NCBI GenBank assembly: GCA_012295275.1
Contig: CM022672.1
Coordinates: 2,027,943 to 2,091,942 of the forward strand
Length of the DNA: 64,000 nucleotides
From: Chrysomallon squamiferum
Lineage: Eukaryota; Mollusca; Gastropoda; Neomphalida; Peltospiridae
Direction of reading: 5' to 3'
Position 1 is the first letter of the stretch, and every line of letters begins with the position of its first letter. The notes below the pieces were generated by a model. That model was not told the DNA's origin. It ran no database searches and worked only from the letters and a program-made list of their open reading frames with translations. Below are positions 33,317 to 44,665 of the stretch, piece after piece. Made by a program: the position numbers and the translations under genes.

Positions 33317-33869
33317 GCCAGGGAATTGCTATGGATCTATGTTTTCTTTTCTTTTATTTCAAAATTACTGTTACTCCTTTATATATACCTTTTCTTTTTA
33401 CTCCCGTAAACCCTTTTTTCTGAAACCCTTTTCACGTCATGACACCCTGTTTTCTTGCTGTTTACCCCCAACCTATTTATTCAGTGTGATTACCAACAGA
33501 GCTCTTGCCAAACAAGCTGAATAAAAATGTCTGACTGGCAGACGACACTTTTTGCCTGAATGCCTCCTCATTTTGGCGAGAGGTTACACATCAAGAGAAC
33601 TTGTCTTCTTAGCTGACACTTTCCAGCATCACCCGTCTCCAGCTCAAGTCACTGCACGGAGTCTTGATAGATTGAAAAAACCAACCCTGTCATGTGTACA
33701 ATGGATCTTATTTGTCTACTGATCAGTGAAGTGAAAAGTGTTAATGGTGTTGACTGGCCAGACACTTTTTAAAAGTCAAACAGTAAACGAAGAGGATTGA
33801 AAACCGCCATGTTTATTAAGACAGTAAAAATTCGGTAACTGACATCATTCGTCTGTTTTCTCTCAGTGT

Positions 33870-34480
33870 TGCATTATGGTTAATGCAGAAGAAAAATATT
33901 GGTTGATATGGATTGGAAGATGCATCAGGACAAAGAAAGAAAAAAGTTGTGAATTATTTCGAAAGAAATTTGCTCGAGTTTTCACATTTAATCTCCAAAA
34001 GGAAATGTTGATATTGTTTCCTTTAATACTGCATTAGTCTACATGTACTTTAAGATGTGTTAGAACATTTTATGTGAAATCAAAATAAGAGTAAAGTTTA
34101 ATCTCGGACTGGAAATCATTACCTATCTTTTTTTCAGTAATATATTAGTTTGTATGGATTGTAAGACATAAAGAAATATTAAAGTCAAATCTAAAAGAAA
34201 TTAGCTTGTTTGGGATTTAATCTTCAATGGGAAATGATCACCTGGTTTTGTAAATATTACATGAGTTTTTATTGTTTATAAGATGCATGAGAATATATTA
34301 ACTTAAATCTAAAGAAGTCTGAAGTTTAATCTTCAGTTGGAAATCCTGATCAGGTTCTTTTTAAATACATTTTTTTCAATATCACATTAATGTGTATGGA
34401 TTACAAGATACATGAAGACATGATTAAGTCAAATCTAAAGAAATTAGCTTGTTTTAGGTTAAATCTGCAGTTAGTAATGA
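33870..34480 (+). repeat. Tandem array, ~110-130 bp unit, 5 copies
   Basis: The unit reads TTTAATCTTCAGTTGGAAAT, ATCACCTGGTTTT, TATTACATTAGTTTGTATGG, ATTGTAAGATACATGAGAA and GTCAAATCTAAAGAAATTAG. The TTTAATCT start occurs at about 33,987, 34,099, 34,217, 34,326 and 34,458, with a partial copy at 33,890-33,975. Copies keep word order but differ at many positions. The array ends in a (TG)n microsatellite. Confidence 0.92.
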
Positions 34481-34517
34481 TTTAGTGTGTGTGTGTGTGT
34501 GTTTGTGTGTGTGTGAA
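34480..34517. repeat. (TG)n microsatellite
   Basis: About 36 bp of TG dinucleotide with one TTTG interruption. Confidence 0.95.
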
Positions 34518-35800
34518 AATAAGATTACCAAATGGAAATAATCACAGAGGCAGGATTAGAAAGAGATTAGCAGTAAGCCAGGTTGCATCTGGTTCATGCA
34601 TGTCAGAAATTACAACTATTATTAGTTTTCCACTTCTGCCAAGATGTCTGCACTGGGAACATGCATTTGTTTTGTTTTTTCTGATTTGAAAGTTTAAATT
34701 TATAGCAATTTTACATCAACATATTCATGGTGTTTTTTATATTGTTTTGTTGCTTTGTTTTGTTATTTCTATTTTCTTCTTTCTTCATTTAAAAAAAAAA
34801 AAAAAAAAAGAAATTTGAAATGAAATTTTCTTTGTTAACAGAACAACTTTCAACCACCATCATTCATTCTTTTTTTTAATATAAATTTGCCATTTTCTGA
34901 AAATATTCAGTTTCTTGTAACATAACTGTATTTCTGAAAATAAAAATATTTTCATTGATCACTGATACTGTACCAGAATGTAAAGAAACATAACATGAAA
35001 GGTAAGAAAAAGAAAAAAGTAACTGACAGGATTGAAAATTTTGAATTATGTTCAAACTGAATAACTGAGAAAATTATTTTACAGTATTTGTAAACAAAAT
35101 ATTTTTCAAGTATCTTTTTTACCACAGTTTAAAGAAAAAATATCTCCAAAAAGTGAGAAAAAAAAAGAAGAAATAAGTTACTTTCAGTATTAAAACAATT
35201 GTATCTTGGATCCATGGAAAAAACAGACGTGATAAATAACAAAACAGTTACATTTAAATAAACTAATGTATCTTGAACTCTGTGAACTGGATGACACAGA
35301 CAACTACTAAAATAGTAATCACATGCTCTTCACTTCACTTCAAATACAAATTTAAAAAAATAAAATACTTTGATGGAACAGGCTGATTTGAAGAAAGATT
35401 ATCTGAAAAAGATAAAGAAAAATTTCAGAATTAAAACTATCGTTGCACAGTGAATTGCAGAGGTAACTGCTAGATAACAATGAAGTGCATTTTAAATAGA
35501 ATCTAATTCACATCAGTCAGGCTACAGAAGACACTCCAAACGATTCCCTATGTTGTTGTTTTTTCTCCAAAAGCTGCTCATCCTTTATTTAATTCTTTTC
35601 TCTCAGTTAGATGAACAGCCAACCATTCACACAGTGGAGGAATGATAAATGAAGTAATTTATAGGAAGATGTCTAGACACACTTTACTAATGAGATAGAA
35701 ATATCACTGACCTAGTATAATTGATGGCAAATATTCCAAAATATTTGGACATGGCCATCGTTTTATGAATGATTACCCAGAACATCTCTAAGAAGAAAAA
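34518..35800. other. AT-rich stretch with weak repeats
   Basis: A poly(A) run lies at about 34,791-34,809. Words such as GAAAAAAGTAACTGACAGG, GAAATAAGTTACTTTCAG and GAAAAATTTCAGAATTAAAAC recur at roughly 180-220 bp and may be another very old tandem series. No gene is recognised. Confidence 0.5.
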
Positions 35801-35804
35801 ATCA

Positions 35805-36020
35805 GGCCTATAACTCACTGACAGGTCAGTCACACAAAACTCCAGTGTCAAAAGGATTAATCTTCAGTGCATCTGTTGGGCAATTTCCCATTCCAGATGG
35901 TCCCTACTGGATAATTTCTCAAAGTATGATCTGTATATTTCATTAGAGAGGGTGTGTAAAAGACCCCTTTTTGCTAATAACTGTTACCCACTCTAGACAA
36001 GCCTCTCTGGTGAAGTTAGT
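35805..36020 (+). mobile_element. Molluscan SINE copy, + strand, near full length
   Basis: A head-like part (GCCTATAACTCACTGACAGG, GGATTAATCTTCAGTGCATC) is followed by TGTTGGGCAATTTCCCATTC, CAGATGGTCCCTACTGG, GAGGGTGTGTAAAAGACCCC and TTTTTGCTAATAACTGTTACCC. All core modules of the family are present in order (GGGC-ATTTC-CATTCCAG, ACTGG, GGTG..TAAAAGA-CCC, GCTAAT, ACCC), then GCCTCTCTGG in the TTTCCTCTC position. Confidence 0.85.
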
Positions 36021-37095
36021 TGGAAACTATGTCCATGACAGGCCAGCTTGAACAGTTCTTTGAACAACAGAAGAGGGTATATTCATTCAAAATCAAATTT
36101 CTGTCGACGTTTGTTAACTGTTAAATAAACAGCACATAAACTAAATATATGAATATATTTCTTTCTTTAGGTGTTATAGATTTTATTACTTTTAGAACAT
36201 ATATTTAAGAACATTTACTCAATACAGTGAATTTATAATTAACACATTTACAGAAATAAACATAAATATCCAACAGTAAACATCAGAAATTTTATCATAA
36301 ATTAAACTAGTCTTAATACCATGAAGAACTTCTTTTTTTTTTTTTTTTGAGTTTTGAAATAAAGAGTTATAACTATTTTAGTGTATATGTATTTTTTAAT
36401 AATCATGTTAATTGAAACAGTAGCTATAGGTTTCTGCAAAAACATTAACCATATCAACACAACCGTTGTTGCATCATCAAAATTACATTTTATATATTAA
36501 AACCATGAAACTATCAAAGCTTGATATATGATAAATATATTCTGTAAAATGTCTTGTGATAGTGAATTTATTACCAGGCTTGTTGTATACAACCTGGATA
36601 TCATTGTATTTGACTGTCATATTATTGCCAATTGAAGAAAAAAAAGATTATTTGTACATCAGTTTGCAAATGGTACTGAAGCCAGTGAAATAATTCATAG
36701 CTGGTTTAGAGAACAGCTGAAAACACATTTTTATAACAAAATTATTATGTATGAAAATTTAGGTTAAAAAAAGTACAGGAAGAGCAAATGGGATTAGCTA
36801 CAATACTACTACAAGAGATTCTGTTTTAATTTTATTTCCATAATTTAATAGCAATAATAAATAAATTGCCATTGTTTTTCTCCATTTATCCTGGGACACA
36901 CAAAATAAAATATATAAAGAAAATAATTCGATTTTTAAAAAGTACTAATACAGTTAATTCATGTAGCAGTAGATTTGATTAACCGAGCACAAAGCAGTGA
37001 TTACTTGATGTGGGCCGAGGATTATTTTAGATGAACTGTACATAGCAGGATGAATGAATGGTTTTAAAATGAATGTATTTATACTGAGAAATGGA
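36021..37095. other. AT-rich stretch without recognised genes
   Basis: No gene, frame or element is recognised; poly(T) near 36,331-36,348. Confidence 0.55.
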
Positions 37096-37220
37096 ATCAT
37101 TTTCAAAGTATTTATCTGAAACAATTACTTCCTTAGTGATTAAATGAAATAATCAATTTGCTAGTGACTAAATAAGGTGAAAAAAAATCACACACTAGTC
37201 ACTGAATGTAGTCTATTAGT
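37095..37220 (+). repeat. Outlying copies of the 'CTAGTCACTGAATG' repeat
   Basis: CTTAGTGATTAAATGAAATA, GCTAGTGACTAAATAAGG and ACTAGTCACTGAATGTAG occur about 35-50 bp apart, the same unit that forms the array at 38,860-39,420. Confidence 0.6.
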
Positions 37221-38225
37221 GTATGTAAAGCTGTACAAATGAATAGTTATATTTCCAAGCTGTTGTTTTATTGTTTTTGGTAGCCTATCATCATTAATAA
37301 CCAAATATAAAAATAAAATAATAATGTTGTAAAATATCTGGATGCTGCCATTTTACCCATTTATAGTAAGATTGCCTTATAATGAAACAATAAAAAAATA
37401 AAACTTGATCTATTTAAATTTTATAATAACAAACATCATAAAGAATAAATTAAATCTATGTAAACATCAATATCTGCCTCTGATTAATAAAATAAGACAA
37501 AATATAATTAGATTTTTATTTAGTTTCCAATAAATTAACTTTACCAATCAATATCTTGCTGAAACAATGTCTGAACCAAATGAAATGTAGGTTACATATG
37601 ACCAGAATCATATTGTAAGAAAATGTTTTGTGCAATGCCTCTGAGCTTTTCCTCCATTGTCTTGAGTCCATCTCTAAAATCAACAAAGAGATTTCTCAAC
37701 AGTTTTTCAATGTCTCTGATTTCCCCCTCTTACATAGTTTAGAAGTGTTTGTGTAAGATGCTTGCACACAATGTCTTTCCTTGGCAGCAGTTTGAATTGT
37801 AGGATGAGAGTAGCCCAGGAAAATGTAGAATTGATGATTCTGCTCTCACAGAGATTGCTGTGTATGGCATTAAAATGATTGAACACTTTGGACAGTTTTT
37901 GTTTTATTTTTCACTGTGAAGTATTTTGACTACTGTGGGTTTTTGTCTGGTTTTATGTTCAATGGTGGGGTTTTTTTTTCTTATGGATTTTGTCCTCATT
38001 CCATTCGGTGTTACCATTGACTGCAGAAAAAGTGTGGTACTCAGATAATTGATAACTGTACTCTTAAAACTGAAACGCAAAAATAAAATAAATAAACAAA
38101 TAATATAATATAAAGAAAAAAAGAAATAGTAACAAAAAAAGAAAAAAAAGAAAAGAAGTAGAAAAAACGAAAAAAACGAAAAAAGAAAAGAAATAATAAT
38201 AAAAGATAACAAGGAAGTATGTAGA
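37221..38225. other. Gene-poor stretch; A-rich tract at 38,075-38,215
   Basis: The A/AAAG-rich tract gives a Phe/Leu-rich minus-strand frame (37,904-38,331) that I do not consider a gene. Confidence 0.55.
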
Positions 38226-38312
38226 ACTGCGACAGACACGCCCGCTGACCTGTCAGAAAGCGTGCCCGTCGTAGACGTGCTTCACAACAGCTCGCTCCGA
38301 TGAGCACGTTCA
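38226..38312. promoter_or_regulatory. Sharp local CpG cluster
   Basis: About ten CpG dinucleotides occur in 85 bp (GCGACAGACACGCCCGCTG, AAGCGTGCCCGTCGTAGACG, GCTCGCTCCGATGAGCACG) between an A-rich tract and ordinary AT-rich sequence. No frame is clearly coding. It could be a small promoter or CpG island, or a remnant of a GC-rich mobile element. Confidence 0.3.
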
Positions 38313-38720
38313 TTTTCATTTCAAGGTTCAAGATTCAATGTAGAATATATCTAGACCATTTCTTCCTATCACTAAACGTATACACTTTAATACTTGCAGA
38401 AGTATACTTGATTATCTGAAGACAAAACAACAGCAGCTAGCCTACACTGATGAATATTTCAGTTAATGCATTTCATTAACTGAGAAGAAACAACAGAGGC
38501 TTGCTTGGACAATCCACTTACGGTAGTTTGGTATATTTCAATCCACCTTGTTGAATACATTGATTTATTTTCACGTCCATATGGTGCTCTGTAGATTTCA
38601 TTACGTTTGTAAATCCTGCTCTGTAAACATAATCTAGGTCAATGTAACACGAACTACAACCTAGTGTTTTGTTCTATAACAAAAAGTTTACACATGTAAA
38701 CAATATATGAGTATATTATT

Positions 38721-38772
38721 ATATCACTGGTATGTGCTATCCTGTATATAAAAGATGGCTTGTTGCTGGTGC
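38721..38772 (+). mobile_element. Molluscan SINE fragment, + strand
   Basis: CACTGGTATGTGCTATCCTG, TATATAAAAGATGGCTTGTT and GCTGG match the core (CCGTGGTATGTGCTATCCTG, CATATAAAAGATCCCTTGCTGC) with a short internal deletion of the TGTGGGATGG module. Short but well preserved. Confidence 0.75.
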
Positions 38773-38859
38773 TTGGTATAATATGCAGCAATATGTTTTT
38801 CTCTCTCTCTCTCATACCTTCCCTCTGTGAATAAATGATTTAGCAATCATAATTGACGG

Positions 38860-39425
38860 AACTGGATTGTCAGTCACTGAGTGAAGAATCATTATATGGT
38901 AAAATCAGTAACAGCTAAATTATACATCCATGTTACAAAGATTGTGGGAAGGTATCAGTGAACTGATAGAATAAATGAACAAATGAATTATGAAATCCAT
39001 TGTTTGTTGCTCACTAAACAGTGAAATCATTAATAGCTATTTAATGGTACTGATTTACTTAGAATTGCTGAGTGAAAAAAAATGTTATTTGCTTGTCAGT
39101 GAACTGATGGAATATGTCAGTAATTGAAGAACAGAATCAATTTGCTTTTCACTGAGTTAAGAGGCCAGTTACTGAGTAACACAATTAATTTACTAGCCAC
39201 CGAAGACAGAACCAGTAACTGAAACAATGAATTCCCTGGTGACTGAATGAAAGAACTAGTAACTAAATAGAAAAATTAATTCACTAGTCACTGAATGTGG
39301 AAATCAACTACTAATCATTCAATAAAGCATCAGTTTGTTGTCATTAAATGACACAATAAGTCTGATAAGTCATATAATCATCCTGATAATCACTAAATGA
39401 TGTACTGATCAGTGCTATATAAGTT
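38860..39425 (+). repeat. Diverged short tandem array, ~40-50 bp unit, about 10 or more copies
   Basis: Variants of CTAGTCACTGAATGAAGAA and ATCAGTAACTGAA / CAATGAATTC recur throughout, for example CAGTCACTGAGTGAAGAATC, GTCAGTGAACTGATGGAATA, CTAGCCACCGAAGACAGAAC, CTGGTGACTGAATGAAAGAA, CTAGTCACTGAATGTGGAAA and AATCACTAAATGATGTACTG. Spacing is irregular. Confidence 0.7.
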
Positions 39426-39600
39426 TTTTAACACTATATATGCATGTATGGACATAAATGCAAAGTTTTCATAATTTTTAGCATGCCTGTTTTCATTTCT
39501 TGTAAGTTACTCAAGGTCTGATTTTAACAAACCAAGTCATCTTGTATGTGACTGAAAAAACATTTAAAGTACATTACATATTAATTTTTTAAATCTTTTT
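39426..39600. other. Short spacer
   Basis: No feature recognised. Confidence 0.5.
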
Positions 39601-40260
39601 TTTTTAAGAAAAAACAATGATAAATAAAGTCTGACATTTTAAAAATGTACAATTTGAAACAAAATTATCTGAAATTAGATTTTAAATATTAATTAAATGA
39701 TACTGAAGTTAAAAAAGTTACAAAATTGTATTAGTTTTATACAGAAATAAATGAGATTATTTTTCAGTTTGAAATAAATGTGAAATCATATTGCAATTTT
39801 AAATACAATAATAATTTTATTATAAAGGTAAAGTTGTATTTTGAATTTTAAAAAATAGAAATGATATTTGAATTATAGACATTAATATGAATCTGTATTT
39901 CTGATTCAAAGAAATATGAAATAAAATGAAGCTATTAGCATGAAAAAGAAGAAAAAAGAAATGATATTTGAACTTTTAAACAAATACTAAATTAAATTTC
40001 TATTTCAAATAAATATCCTAATATTTAAAAACAGGAGAAAATTTAATTTTAAGGCTTTTGCATTAGAAAAAAGTATTCTTTGGAACCAATATGAAACAAA
40101 ATTTAAAAAAATTATATTAATAAATTTCATTTCAAAATATTGGAATTAAAAGAAACACTTATATAAATCTTATTAGAATTTTAAACACATATAAAATCAA
40201 ATATGTCTTAAAATTATATTTTAAATAATCAAACAAATGTAAAATGAAATTTAGATTTAA
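39600..40260 (+). repeat. Very diverged AT-rich repeat region (~45-bp theme)
   Basis: The theme TTTTAAACAAATATGAAATA plus AAATTTATATTTCAAA recurs with drift: TTTGAAATAAATGTGAAATC, TTCAAAGAAATATGAAATAA, TTTTAAACAAATACTAAATT, TTTTAAACACATATAAAATC, CAAACAAATGTAAAATGAAA. AT-rich composition lowers confidence. Confidence 0.45.
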
Positions 40261-40263
40261 ACA

Positions 40264-40413
<150 letters not shown>

Positions 40414-41540
40414 AAAAACTGAACTGTAATCTATTCATGCCTATGGCTGGCAAACTGTCTTCCATTGTTCTTTAGTTGTATCAGCAACAACATTTAACTT
40501 AATTACCAGGATCAATACATCTTACGGACAGACTTAATATGTCTGTTTTGCACATCAAATAACTTCATTACCAAATTTATTTTCTATTTTCTAGCTTCAG
40601 GCTCCTCTCTGTCAACAGAACAAGCCTACACACAATTTCTAGCAACCATGTTAGTAAGTCCACAGAAAAAAAAACCCAGGTCCCATGTGACAGCAGCCAT
40701 GGATTTTGTTTTGTTTTTTTGTTGTGTTTGTTTTTGTTACAGATGTTTGGTTGTGGAAAAAGGATTTTAGTTTTGTTTTTGAACAAGATTGGAGATTAAG
40801 TTAGAATAGTAGCTGTGGATTTGTCTTGTGAAAAGGAATTGTGTAATATGTACGTATTGAAAAGTATTTATTACCGTTATTTTTTAACTTAAAATTTGTT
40901 ACTGATGTCAGTTTGTAGATCTGACAGATTTTGAAACATTGCAAAATTATGTAGGAATATTTGAAATACAACATTTGTTAATTATTTAATAAAAAAATTC
41001 TTATGAAATGTTATTAAGTAAGATGCTTTCTGATTTAGATTTATTTGTTATGGTATTTAATATTTGAAAGTATATTTCAAATTTGAAGTCAAAACATTTT
41101 TATTATTATTATTATTATATATATATATTTTATTGTTTAATAATTATTTTTATTTACTTATTTATATATGCTATTGTGATAGTACTATAGAAATGGTAGT
41201 TGTAATGTAACAGTAGCAGCAGTAGTAACATTACTGGTAATAAAAATAACTGGTACTAGGAATGGTAGTAGTATAGTAGAGCAGTAATGCTAATAGTGGT
41301 AATAGTATAGTAGTATAATAGTAAGTAGTAATAGTTTTGTAGTAACATAGAGTTGAAATAGGTGAATTAGTACTGATATGTACAGAATATTATAATATCA
41401 AATGCAAAATTTTTTTTTTCTATATATCAAAGAAATAGATAGACAACATTTATGAACAGATATAGTTTGTATTTAAAACAATTTAATTAATTATTTCAAC
41501 ACTTGCAGACTTGATATAACTCACAGTTGTGTCCAAATAT
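40414..41540. other. Gene-poor stretch with (ATT)n and (AGT)n tracts
   Basis: (ATT)n/(AT)n at 41,101-41,130 and a degenerate AGTAGTA/AATAGTA tract at 41,205-41,345. No gene recognised. Confidence 0.6.
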
Positions 41541-41541
41541 T

Positions 41542-41620
<79 letters not shown>
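41542..41620. repeat. (CT)n microsatellite
   Basis: About 76 bp of uninterrupted CT dinucleotide. Confidence 0.97.
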
Positions 41621-41622
<2 letters not shown>

Positions 41623-41780
41623 CTTCATCCTTCTAACCATCATTTCCATTATGAATTTCTCTCACTCTCTTTCAACTTTTCTCTCTTCCCGATGCTCTCA
41701 ATCTCTCTCTGTTTAACCACCATTTTCATCAATTCTTTTCTCTCTCTTTAACCATCGTTTGTACGTGTCTCTCTCTCTCT

Positions 41781-41852
<72 letters not shown>

Positions 41853-42130
41853 CTCTCCTCTCCTCTAACAAACACTTTCATTAACTCTCTCTCTTTAATC
41901 ATCATATTCATTCTTTTTATCACTCTCTGACACTTTTTATATTTCTCTGCATCTCTCTCTACCTCTCTTTAACTTATAGTTGTGTTAGAACATTTCTCTG
42001 TCTCTTTTTCTCTTCATGTCTCTATTTATCACTTTGATTATTTTTATTTCTCCATTCTTATCTATCTTTATCTCTCCATCTCTCAGTCTCTCACACTTTC
42101 TTCATATTTCTATCTCCCATTCTCTTTCTG
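41621..42130. repeat. CT-rich region including a second (CT)n
   Basis: (CT)n with CCCT interruptions at 41,768-41,848, surrounded by about 450 bp of degenerate CTCTTT-type pyrimidine sequence. Between the CT blocks, the words CTTTAACCATCATTTTCATT, CTTTAACCATCGTTTGTACG and CTTTAATCATCATATTCATT recur, so a unit of CT run plus AACCATCATTTTCATT appears to be tandemly repeated (about 41,633, 41,713, 41,749, 41,895). Confidence 0.85.
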
Positions 42131-42670
42131 TAAATTATTTTTCTGGTTGGAGCCTTTCTTTCAACAAACTGCCTCCAGAGTCTCTTATTGATCAGCATTA
42201 TGTGATAAATTTAACATTCCTGATTTTAAAGTCGAAATATAAATAATAGCCATGGGATTTCTTGGATATCTTATTGCACTGGTTTGAAGCCTAAACTGTT
42301 GATGTGGTCTTAATACGACTTGTGTGTGTGGCACATTTAGAATCTAGGGGACATGTTGGTAAATGTAACTAGGTCATGGGTTTAATTATGCGACCAGTAA
42401 AAATGGATTTAAAATTAGTATTTGAAGCACTGGGGCCAGTAGCCAGTAGCCATATTAGGACGTATTTTACTATTTATATCAAAAACAGCACTGCGATATA
42501 TATTTGTTAATGGTACCAAAAATAACATTAGAATCTAAACAGGTATTTTTTTTTTATTAATTTTTTTTTTTTTTTTTAAATATTTTTAGGCTTATTTAAA
42601 GTATTTTGAGATCAATGAATGTAATATTTTGTTACAGTTTATACAGCGAGAACCATATCAAAAGGTATAT
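42131..42670. other. Unannotated stretch
   Basis: Moderately complex sequence at 42,240-42,480 (GGACATGTTGG, GGGGCCAGTAGCCAGTAGCC); poly(T) at 42,548-42,577. No gene recognised. Confidence 0.5.
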
Positions 42671-42673
42671 GTG

Positions 42674-42674
42674 T

Positions 42675-42706
<32 letters not shown>

Positions 42707-42828
42707 ACACACACACACACTTGCACACACACACATGCACACAAACACACATGCACACAAACATGCACACACATGCACACACACATGCACACACACACAC
42801 ACACACACACATGCACACACGGACACAT

Positions 42829-42921
<93 letters not shown>
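42674..42921. repeat. Long (CA)n microsatellite
   Basis: About 248 bp, the first half with GCACAC/TGCACA variants and the last about 90 bp pure. All six frames stay open and give His/Thr or Cys/Val repeats. Confidence 0.98.
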
Positions 42922-42924
<3 letters not shown>

Positions 42925-43400
42925 TGAGAGCCACATTGTCAAAGATAAACAAGCACTTTATCACTCAGAGAACAACCCATCAGTTTAACAAACCCATACA
43001 CAGAGACAGGAGAACTGCCTGTTTCATTATCTGTGATTTTATCTCATTTCATCTCATTAGAAAGAAAAAATCTCAAATACATTGCATCATATTTATTACA
43101 TCAGAGACAGAAAATGTTGGGTTTTTTTTTTAATGATTTTCATTCTAAAGTACTCACTTGTCAATACAATACTGAGACTATTGCATCATATCTCTCACTC
43201 CAAACTGGATATAAAACAATATTCAGCTGGTTCTGTGTTTACAAAGGGACTCTTAAAATATTTATTCGCTGTCAAATATCTGTTCTTCTGTATGCTTGGA
43301 ATGAACTTGTGTCAGATTTTAAAAATAAAGTTTACTGTTGATTTAGTGAGTGCTACAGCACCAAGACAGAGTGATGAATTCTATGACGTGTATACTGATA
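42922..43400. other. Unannotated stretch
   Basis: Overlapping frames of about 100 codons run through 43,033-43,408 in two + frames, but neither has a recognisable domain and both contain T-run derived segments. CATTGCATCATATTTATTAC and TATTGCATCATATCTCTCAC (43,080 and 43,180) form a weak 100-bp duplication. Confidence 0.45.
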
Positions 43401-43402
43401 TT

Positions 43403-43572
43403 AGATGAATGAATGAATGAATAAATAACTGAGTTACTGGATGAATGTATAGGTAGATGGATAGATAAATGAACAAATGAATGAAACAGCTGGATTAATG
43501 GATATAGAAGGATCAGTAGCAGCAGCAGTAGTAGTAGTAGTAGCTGTTGATGTAATTGTAGTAGTAGTAATA
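43403..43572. repeat. Degenerate (GAAT)n and (AGT)n tract
   Basis: GAATGAATGAATAAATAA at 43,406-43,425, GATGGATAGATAAATGAAC at 43,457-43,476 and CAGTAGTAGTAGTAG near 43,527-43,570. Confidence 0.85.
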
Positions 43573-43635
43573 GAAACATACACCTTTCCATAGAGAATTT
43601 GAAAAATATAAAAAATAAAAATTACATGAACATTT

Positions 43636-44082
43636 AATAAAAGAAAGTACAGGGCTGGAATTGTAAATACTGGACTAACATAAACATTTAAGATATTAGA
43701 AAAGAAATCAAATACTTCCTTTTAAATTGATATAGCAAAAGTAGGCACTTTCCAGAGTAAGGAAAAAAAAAAGAGAGGAAAAAAAAGCAACCATATAGCA
43801 TGACCTTTAATAAATGAACTAATGAATAAAATATGAATTTATCATACTATGACTGATGGTGATAATATTTGAAAGGACACCTTCAAAATAATATACAAAT
43901 ATATGCCTTTCTATAGACAGCAAAACATGTATATAACATTATCTCTGATAAAGAAATTATGGGGCATGTATTGGAATTTTAAATAGCCCAAATGGCCTAA
44001 CATAAGAATTTAATAATGATGATTAAGAAAAGAAATGGATTAAATAAGTATATTGAGACTTTCACATGAACAGAAAAAAAAC

Positions 44083-44135
<53 letters not shown>

Positions 44136-44400
44136 CATTTCATTTAATAAAGGAACTGCATGGTATTTACTGAAATGTTAAATAGCCCTGTGAGAGCATT
44201 GACCTAACAAAATAATTTACTAATGATGACCGAGAAACTGATTTAAAAAAAAAATAATACAGACCTTCTCATACACAGGAAAACTAAAAATTTATCAACT
44301 TTTTTAATAAAAGACCGGCAAGGTGATGACTTGAATTGTAAACAGCCTAGCACAGTGCACTGACCTAACACACACATTCATCACGTTACAGCCAAGGAAG
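43636..44400 (-). mobile_element. Head-to-tail cluster of 4-5 diverged SINE copies, minus strand
   Basis: Five segments, near 43,636, 43,745-43,840, 43,900-44,010, 44,140-44,235 and 44,262-44,395, carry reverse-complement SINE modules. Examples are ATGCCTTTCTATAGACAGC, GATAAAGAAATTATGGGGC, GTATTGGAATTTTAAATAGC and CCCAAATGGCCTAACAT; then TTTAATAAAGGAACTGCATG, TGTTAAATAGCC and GACCTAACA; then CCTTCTCATACACAGGAAAA, TTTAATAAAAGACCGGCAAG, GTGATGACTTGAATTGTAAA, CAGCC and GACCTAACACACAC. Every copy has GGAAT/TGAAT then AAATAGCC then CCTAACA in the same order and orientation at 140-310 bp. This suggests local tandem duplication of one minus-strand SINE, not independent insertions. A (TA)n tract of about 45 bp (44,090-44,134) separates copies three and four. 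Confidence 0.75.
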
Positions 44401-44444
44401 AAGGACCATGAAAGTGTGATAACAAACCTTTGTTTTCCATTCAG

Positions 44445-44665
44445 ACGGAATCATGCATGATTTGTACACCATCAAAAGCATGGTGCTGATCTATGACCGG
44501 CAGAGTTACGGGATGATCAGAGTTGATTATATTTACGAATCACAAAGGCTTAAATGGCTGCAGTTAGGAAATAAATCAATAGACAATATCAATTTCTGGT
44601 GTATTCTTAATCACGTGTGTGGGGGGCAGAAGAGTGTGAAGTTGAAGATTACACTATTTTTCTAA
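44445..44665 (+). CDS. Orphan exon-like open frame, function unknown
   Basis: An acceptor (CCTTTGTTTTCCATTCAG ending at 44,444) is followed by an open frame GIMHDLYTIKSMVLIYDRQS, then YGMIRVDYIYESQRLKW, closing at TAA 44,663. Codon composition in the first 40 residues is more coding-like than the surroundings (GTGCTGATCTATGACCGGC). After about residue 45 the protein-like character fades, so a donor may lie before the stop; no strong GT donor is visible. I do not recognise the family. No neighbouring exon in phase was found, so it is either an exon of a long-intron gene extending beyond the window, a pseudo-exon, or chance. Confidence 0.3.

Noticed and set aside
33006-33423. Poly-Asn and poly-Leu/Ile frames
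   Set aside because: Translation of degenerate AAT/AAC triplets.
37904-38331. Minus-strand frames of 96-111 codons, Phe/Leu-rich
   Set aside because: Most of the length is the A-rich tract read in reverse; only the CpG cluster at its start is of interest and is reported as such.
42632-43133. Long overlapping frames (up to 175 codons)
   Set aside because: They are translations of a (CA)n microsatellite, which keeps all frames open.
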